DNA of 64,000 nt, taken from assembly GCA_015143295.1 (NCBI GenBank), contig CM026565.1, forward strand, positions 12,026,041 through 12,090,040. The letters are read 5' to 3'. Position 1 is the stretch's first letter. Every line of letters begins with the position of its first letter. The notes beneath the pieces are model-generated. The model was given only the letters and a program-made list of their open reading frames with translations. It did not search any database and was not told where the DNA came from. Origin of the DNA: Tetracentron sinense. Taxonomy: Eukaryota; Streptophyta; Magnoliopsida; Trochodendrales; Trochodendraceae. The position numbers were made by a program, and so were the translations under genes. Below, one piece after another: positions 59,556 through 64,000 of this stretch.

Positions 59556-60384
59556 TAAACAATTTACAATTAAACAAAACTTATTTAACAGAGTATAATC
59601 CAATTATCCTAAATTCTCATAAAAACGATAATCATAATTATCTAAGCTTGCGGGCTTAAAAGAAATATTATTAATCATCTCATAAACAATAATATATTAT
59701 TATAATAATATAATAATCTCACAATGAGTTCACAAAAATCATATAACCTTTTTCAATTAGAACCAGGGAATTAAATAAAGCCCTATAACTATTGAAAATC
59801 TTCCATCTCGCAATCGTTCACCAGGAAAACTCCTTCGGTTAATATTCTCCACCAAAATTCAGCAATCCTAATTCTAAAATTACAACTTTTGCAAAATAAG
59901 AAAAAAGGGGGGAAGGGAGGGAAAGAGAAGGAGGTATGATTTGTGGAACTCATCCATCATTTACAATTATAATTATTTATCATGGTAAATATAACATATC
60001 ATTATTATTATATGCTAGCCCAGGGCTATCGAGAATAAATTAAACAATTTAATTTAATATGCAAGAAGGATTTCTCAAATCCTAAAGGATCTTAAAACAA
60101 ATTTATATTTCAATATATCTATCCCTATCAAATTTTGGAAAAATTGGATTCATCTAATAATTAAATTAGTATCGCATTAATTTATAAGGGCTTGATTACT
60201 CCCTCAATAACTAGAGAGGTATCCCTTTAAAACCATAGGACAATGATTATCCAATAATCATCTAGAATAAAAAAAAAATTCAATTCCTAGGTTGGCCCAA
60301 ATTCATAGGGATTTATATTATGATATAAAATATAATAAAGTCATATAAAATCAAAGAGAAGCATAGCTGGGGCTCTGATATAAC

Positions 60385-60983
60385 TGAAAGTATGCCTCTT
60401 TTTAATTTTAGAGAAACAGTTCTTGGGGGGCATTCATCGAATCTCAAGATCTGACGATAGTTCTAATTGATTTTATTAAATGAATGATAAAAAACAAATT
60501 ACCTTCGTGACTTTGATATAGAAAAGTCGTTTCCACAATTTGAAGGATAGAATGATACCCGCAAAACTTCGCAAGTGAAAAGTCTCATTCACGATTCACA
60601 TGAACCTTCTTTTTATTTAAAGCTTTTCTCCAATGGAAGCTAATGGCCCGTCCAATCCAAGCTCTATGATCTTTTATTTGTCTCTTGAATTCAAGATCCT
60701 TTCTTTTACAAGATTGGTTTTGATATTATCCAAGATCAAACAAAAACCACAGGAGAAGAGAGAGGGGGGCGTGAGCTACAAGGGAGGGAGAGAAAACCGT
60801 ATGGGAGTGTGTAACTCCAAGGGGTGGGTATCCCACCCTTTATATAGGCAATTGGCCTTCTATTCTCTCTTATTCTAATCTAATTAGAATCCCCTTACTT
60901 GATTCCTTAATGATACTTTCCTAATCCAATTAGGCTTTATCAAAAATAAAAACCAAATAATTAGTAACTAATTGTATTCCTAT
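60385..60983 (-). repeat. Part of the 5' LTR of element K
   Basis: It aligns with 26497-27193 from TGAAAGTATGCCTC onward until ATTCCTAT, where the next insertion begins. Confidence 0.8.
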
Positions 60984-61870
60984 TGTGAGCACGGGATTTC
61001 ACTCCCTGAAAAAGATCTCACGGGATTTGTTAAGTGTTTAGAGTCACAACCTATTCATTTAGAAGGGATAAGTCCCTCTAGATGTTGGATAAGGTCATGG
61101 TCTCCGATCAGGGATCAGGGTAAGAGGTTTGGTTAAGTTCGGGAAAGGGGTTAGGCACCCTGACACTTCCGCTTATAGTGGTTCCCTACTTGCTAGGTTT
61201 AAGCCAAATTAAAGTTCAAAGTTAATCAAATGCCAAACTGTTTAAGTTAATACTAAGGTAAGAAAGAAAAGCTAACGAGGGTCGAACCTGGGTTGGGTTG
61301 CCTACATACTCACATTGCGGTGAGATCAGACCGAGCGTAGTTCTAGCACATGAGCCTGTGTAAAGGCTAGGGGGTGTATGTGTGTGCACCAAGGGTGGCT
61401 AATAGGCCTAATCCAGTGATTAGGGTTTTTTCTTGATCGGGGTTGGTCAATGTGCAAAGTATGGGCCTGATAGGTCGAAGGGTAGTCCGGTAGACTAGGG
61501 TTTAGGCTCGGTAGGCCAAGGATGAAGCCCGGAGGCTAAGGGGTGTGTTAACTCGGGGTTAAAAAGATGATTAACCATGGTTAAGGGTATTAACCATGGT
61601 TAAAAAGATCTAAAAGTTAATTTTTTGGTCTTTTGTATTTTTCTAAATTTTTAAGAATTTTTCCAAATTTTTATGGGGTTAAGGGGTACTTAACCATGGT
61701 TAAAAGTTAATCAGAGGACATTTTAACCATGGTTAAGGGTTAAGGTCAGTCAAGAATGGGCCCAGAAGGTGTGGCAGGGCTTAGAATGGCCTCCTACTAG
61801 GTCTGGGCCCTGTATAAAGCCCGAAAAATTAAAAATCCAAAAATGAAGGTAATCAGATTACCTCAATTTC
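60984..61870 (-). repeat. Ogre-like LTR portion, minus orientation
   Basis: It begins TGTGAGCACGGG (the LTR end when reversed) and shows the AGGCACCC and GGTAAG motifs seen reversed near the end of the LTR at 29580-31497. Four TTAACCATGGTTAA palindromes lie at 61565-61745, and a reversed TATA-like TGTATAAAGC lies at 61812. LTR G interrupts it at 61871, so its other end is not in view. Confidence 0.55.
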
Positions 61871-64000
61871 TGTCGTGCCCCAAAATACCCCCTAGGAGTT
61901 AAGGGATACTTTAGAGGTGACTATTCATACTTGCCAAACCATCCTGTAATAAACAAGGCTAACACGATACAACAACAACTATAATTAGAGTACGAAAGCT
62001 AAACATAAGTGCGAAAACATGAACTAATTTTTTTTCTTTTCTTCTATAATTCAAAACAGTATTCTAAGTGAACATATACATAATACATCAAGTCAAAGGT
62101 GGACATGCCCACCAATCAAAATACAAAATGAGAAACCTCACAACTCTCTCTCTCTCGCTCAATAATCACCCCCGTGGGGCCAATGGTCTAAGTCCCTTGC
62201 CTCGGCCTGAGGCTCAACTACCGACTCTTCATATTTTTCTTCCTCGCCGTAGTCCTCAACCTAAGGACATGGAGCACAAATATCAAAAGGGACCCGTGCA
62301 CCTGCCGACATGAAAGTACGGTTGAGTATGGAATACTCAGTGAGTACAAGCTACTAGCCAATCATAGCAATAACAATCACACAAACCAATGAAATATAAT
62401 TCATCATTTCAATCTAACGCAATAGTAGCAGCACATAACAAATAATAGTAATCAAAGCAATATGATAATCTTGACATGCTTGATTGAATGCAAAAACTCC
62501 GGTAAAACACATATTTCGAAATCATGACTTGTTCTTGAAAATAGCTTTTCTTGTTTTACAAAACTTACTTGTCGTGTTAAAACCTGTTCTTGTCTTGTTT
62601 TGTATCGTGGGAATCACACCTGTCAGGCTTGTTCTTGTTATATTCTTGACATGTTCTTGACTGGACTTCCTTGTATACTTGTGAGCCAAAGGTTAGTGCC
62701 CTTGAGGCGACTTGTGAGCCGGGAATGTAAATTCCCTTCAGCGAAATACACTAACCTCCTTGTCTTGTTTTCTTGTGAGCCAGGTATGACATATCTTGCG
62801 AAATGCCCTACCCTTGACCAGCTTGATGTCCGGCTTTATCATTCATGTTTGTTTTTTTTGTGAGCCAGGTATGACATATCCCAGGGATATGCCCTACCCA
62901 TGACCGGTCCGATGTCCGGGTTTATCAATTGTATCGTGAATCACATTCTTGTCCTTGTCGTTTCTTGTGTACATATACTTTAGAAAACTGATTCATGCAT
63001 CCATGGGTGCGTGTGTGTGACAATTGTAGTAACATGATGACATGTATGAATAGAAGGGTCACATAAGTGTAGCATTTCGATTCTTAACTTAATCATATGA
63101 TAATTTAGGCAACATATAGCGCATTCGATCAATTTATCATTTATAAGAAACATTACATAAATCCTACTTCCATTTTCTTCATTAAATCTATTAAACTCTT
63201 GTTTAGGCATTTTATCAAACACTTGGCATACAATATTTCTTAGTCATTTCATCTTCTCCTTTTAGTGCATATTTTTCATCAAGACATCGAGGTACGTTCA
63301 TTATTGTTAGAATGCCCTTCCACCATTTTCCATTTCACGCAACACACCACATCCATACGGCATCCAATCGCCTCAACCTCCATCCAATCCACACATCCAT
63401 ACCTTTCATTTATCTTGTTTATATTTAGGGAAAATAATACATTTCAAGGAAAGAAGAACACAAGATCAAAATCATGATTTTTAAGAGGGAAAACCTAGAT
63501 TATTGCTAAAGAAGTTAGTAGGGTGTACTAACCTTGAAAAGAAGAAGAGAGAAACCCTTGAGAATGTCGTGAAAGATGCTGTCCTAGCTTGTAAAGAGCT
63601 CCACATGAGCTTGAGGCCTGGGCTTGAAGAAATCCAAGCTTAGTGATGATTATAGGGTTCTCAAACCTTTGGTTCTCTCAAGTTGGAACCCTAGGAGAAA
63701 ACCCCTTTCTCCTCTCTCACTCTCTCTCAAATATGTTGCCTTAGGGTTTATGAACCCTTATGGTTCGAGCAAGGCTTCTAAAGCCAAGGGGTGATGGCCA
63801 AAAGACCTAAAATGCCCTTAATGAAATTCTACAAAAACACGAAAGACTGAGCGATCGGTGCTTATGACCAAGAAATCGGTTAAAAACACCCTCTCTGAAA
63901 TTTTTCCTCATACAAAAAAGTGAACCAGTAGATAGATACCGATTGATCGGTTGTGGACTAATCGATCACTAGTTTGGACTGAGCGATCGGTTGTGGACCG
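61871..64000 (-). repeat. LTR G: gypsy LTR, minus orientation, cut by the window edge
   Basis: TGTCGTGCCCCAAAATACCC at 61871 is the reversed 3' end, closely matching that of LTR D. It contains the two-hairpin motif (62301-62339), hairpin units with GGCATATCCCTGGGATATG (62680-62925) and the start of an ACCGATCGATCGGT-type cluster (63845 to the edge), like LTRs E and F rather than D. Confidence 0.85.

Larger units (their letters stand above)
26497..60983 (-). mobile_element. Element K: Ty1/copia element, minus strand, host of the whole nest
   Basis: Its 3' LTR starts at 26497 and ends at 52810, split by elements J and E into 26497-27193, 49210-49798 and 52247-52810 (1,850 bp in total). Next to it is a polypurine tract (ATCTCCCACT reversed, 52811-52820). 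Gag-pol follows to about 56460, then leader sequence with LTR F inserted, a primer-site-like GCTCTGATATAAC (60371-60383) and the 5' LTR from 60385, cut by another insertion after 60983. The two LTRs differ by about 8% in a 240-bp stretch counted by eye, so it is the oldest member here. It looks broken, with several breaks. Confidence 0.8.

Noticed and set aside
57316-59560. Target duplication for LTR F
   Set aside because: TTCAG and TAAAC do not match; the inner end is degenerate, so solo status is not proven.

Overview
This 64 kb window is nuclear DNA from a flowering plant. It holds one host gene, for a plant intracellular Ras-group leucine-rich-repeat (PIRL) protein with GT-AG introns. The remainder is mostly nested LTR retrotransposons (Ty3/gypsy Tekay-like and Tat/Ogre-like, Ty1/copia SIRE-like and others), with MITEs and a small Helitron. 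I cannot name the species. The retroelement density suggests a large, repeat-rich genome. No rRNA, tRNA or CRISPR is present.

Layout. 1-5160: 3' part of a Tekay-like chromovirus (RT, RNase H, integrase, chromodomain, 3' LTR A). 5161-7930: Tat-like remains with an antisense accessory ORF and a probable LTR. 7933-8692: a copia LTR fragment. 9258-18020, minus strand: the PIRL gene, three exons encoding 352 residues, with a 7,575-bp second intron packed with MITEs and a 275-bp Helitron. 18337-19035: a Tourist-like MITE. 19164-24311: solo LTR B, containing solo LTR C (20709-23674), each with a perfect 5-bp target duplication. 24481-26496: head-to-head old LTR fragments.

From 26497 to the window end is one nest. 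Copia element K (minus) received element J (27194-49204, minus, duplication GTAAC). J in turn received a SIRE-like copia element (31955-42905, plus, duplication CAACC), an Ogre-like solo LTR (29580-31497) and gypsy solo LTR D (45249-47611, CCCTC). K also received gypsy solo LTR E (49799-52241, GCGTA), LTR F (57321-59555, minus), and, in its 5' LTR, a minus Ogre-like LTR which itself received LTR G (61871 to the window end). LTR divergence agrees with this order: about 8% for K in a sampled stretch, 6-8% for J in a sampled stretch, and about 3% for SIRE over its full length (all counted by eye).

The most interesting signal is inside the LTRs. Unrelated LTR families carry, upstream of the presumed transcription start, a cluster of short palindromes with a CG-containing core (for example CGATCGATCG, GTCGAC, AACGnnnnCGTT). 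The palindrome type does not follow LTR family: close relatives carry different palindromes, and distant families carry the same ones. The gypsy LTRs A-G also share a two-hairpin motif 398-430 bp before the LTR end, with base changes that preserve pairing, preceded by a family-specific array of tandem hairpins. The SIRE element repeats its LTR palindrome cluster inside itself, just before a TATA box and its env-like region, which looks like an internal promoter.
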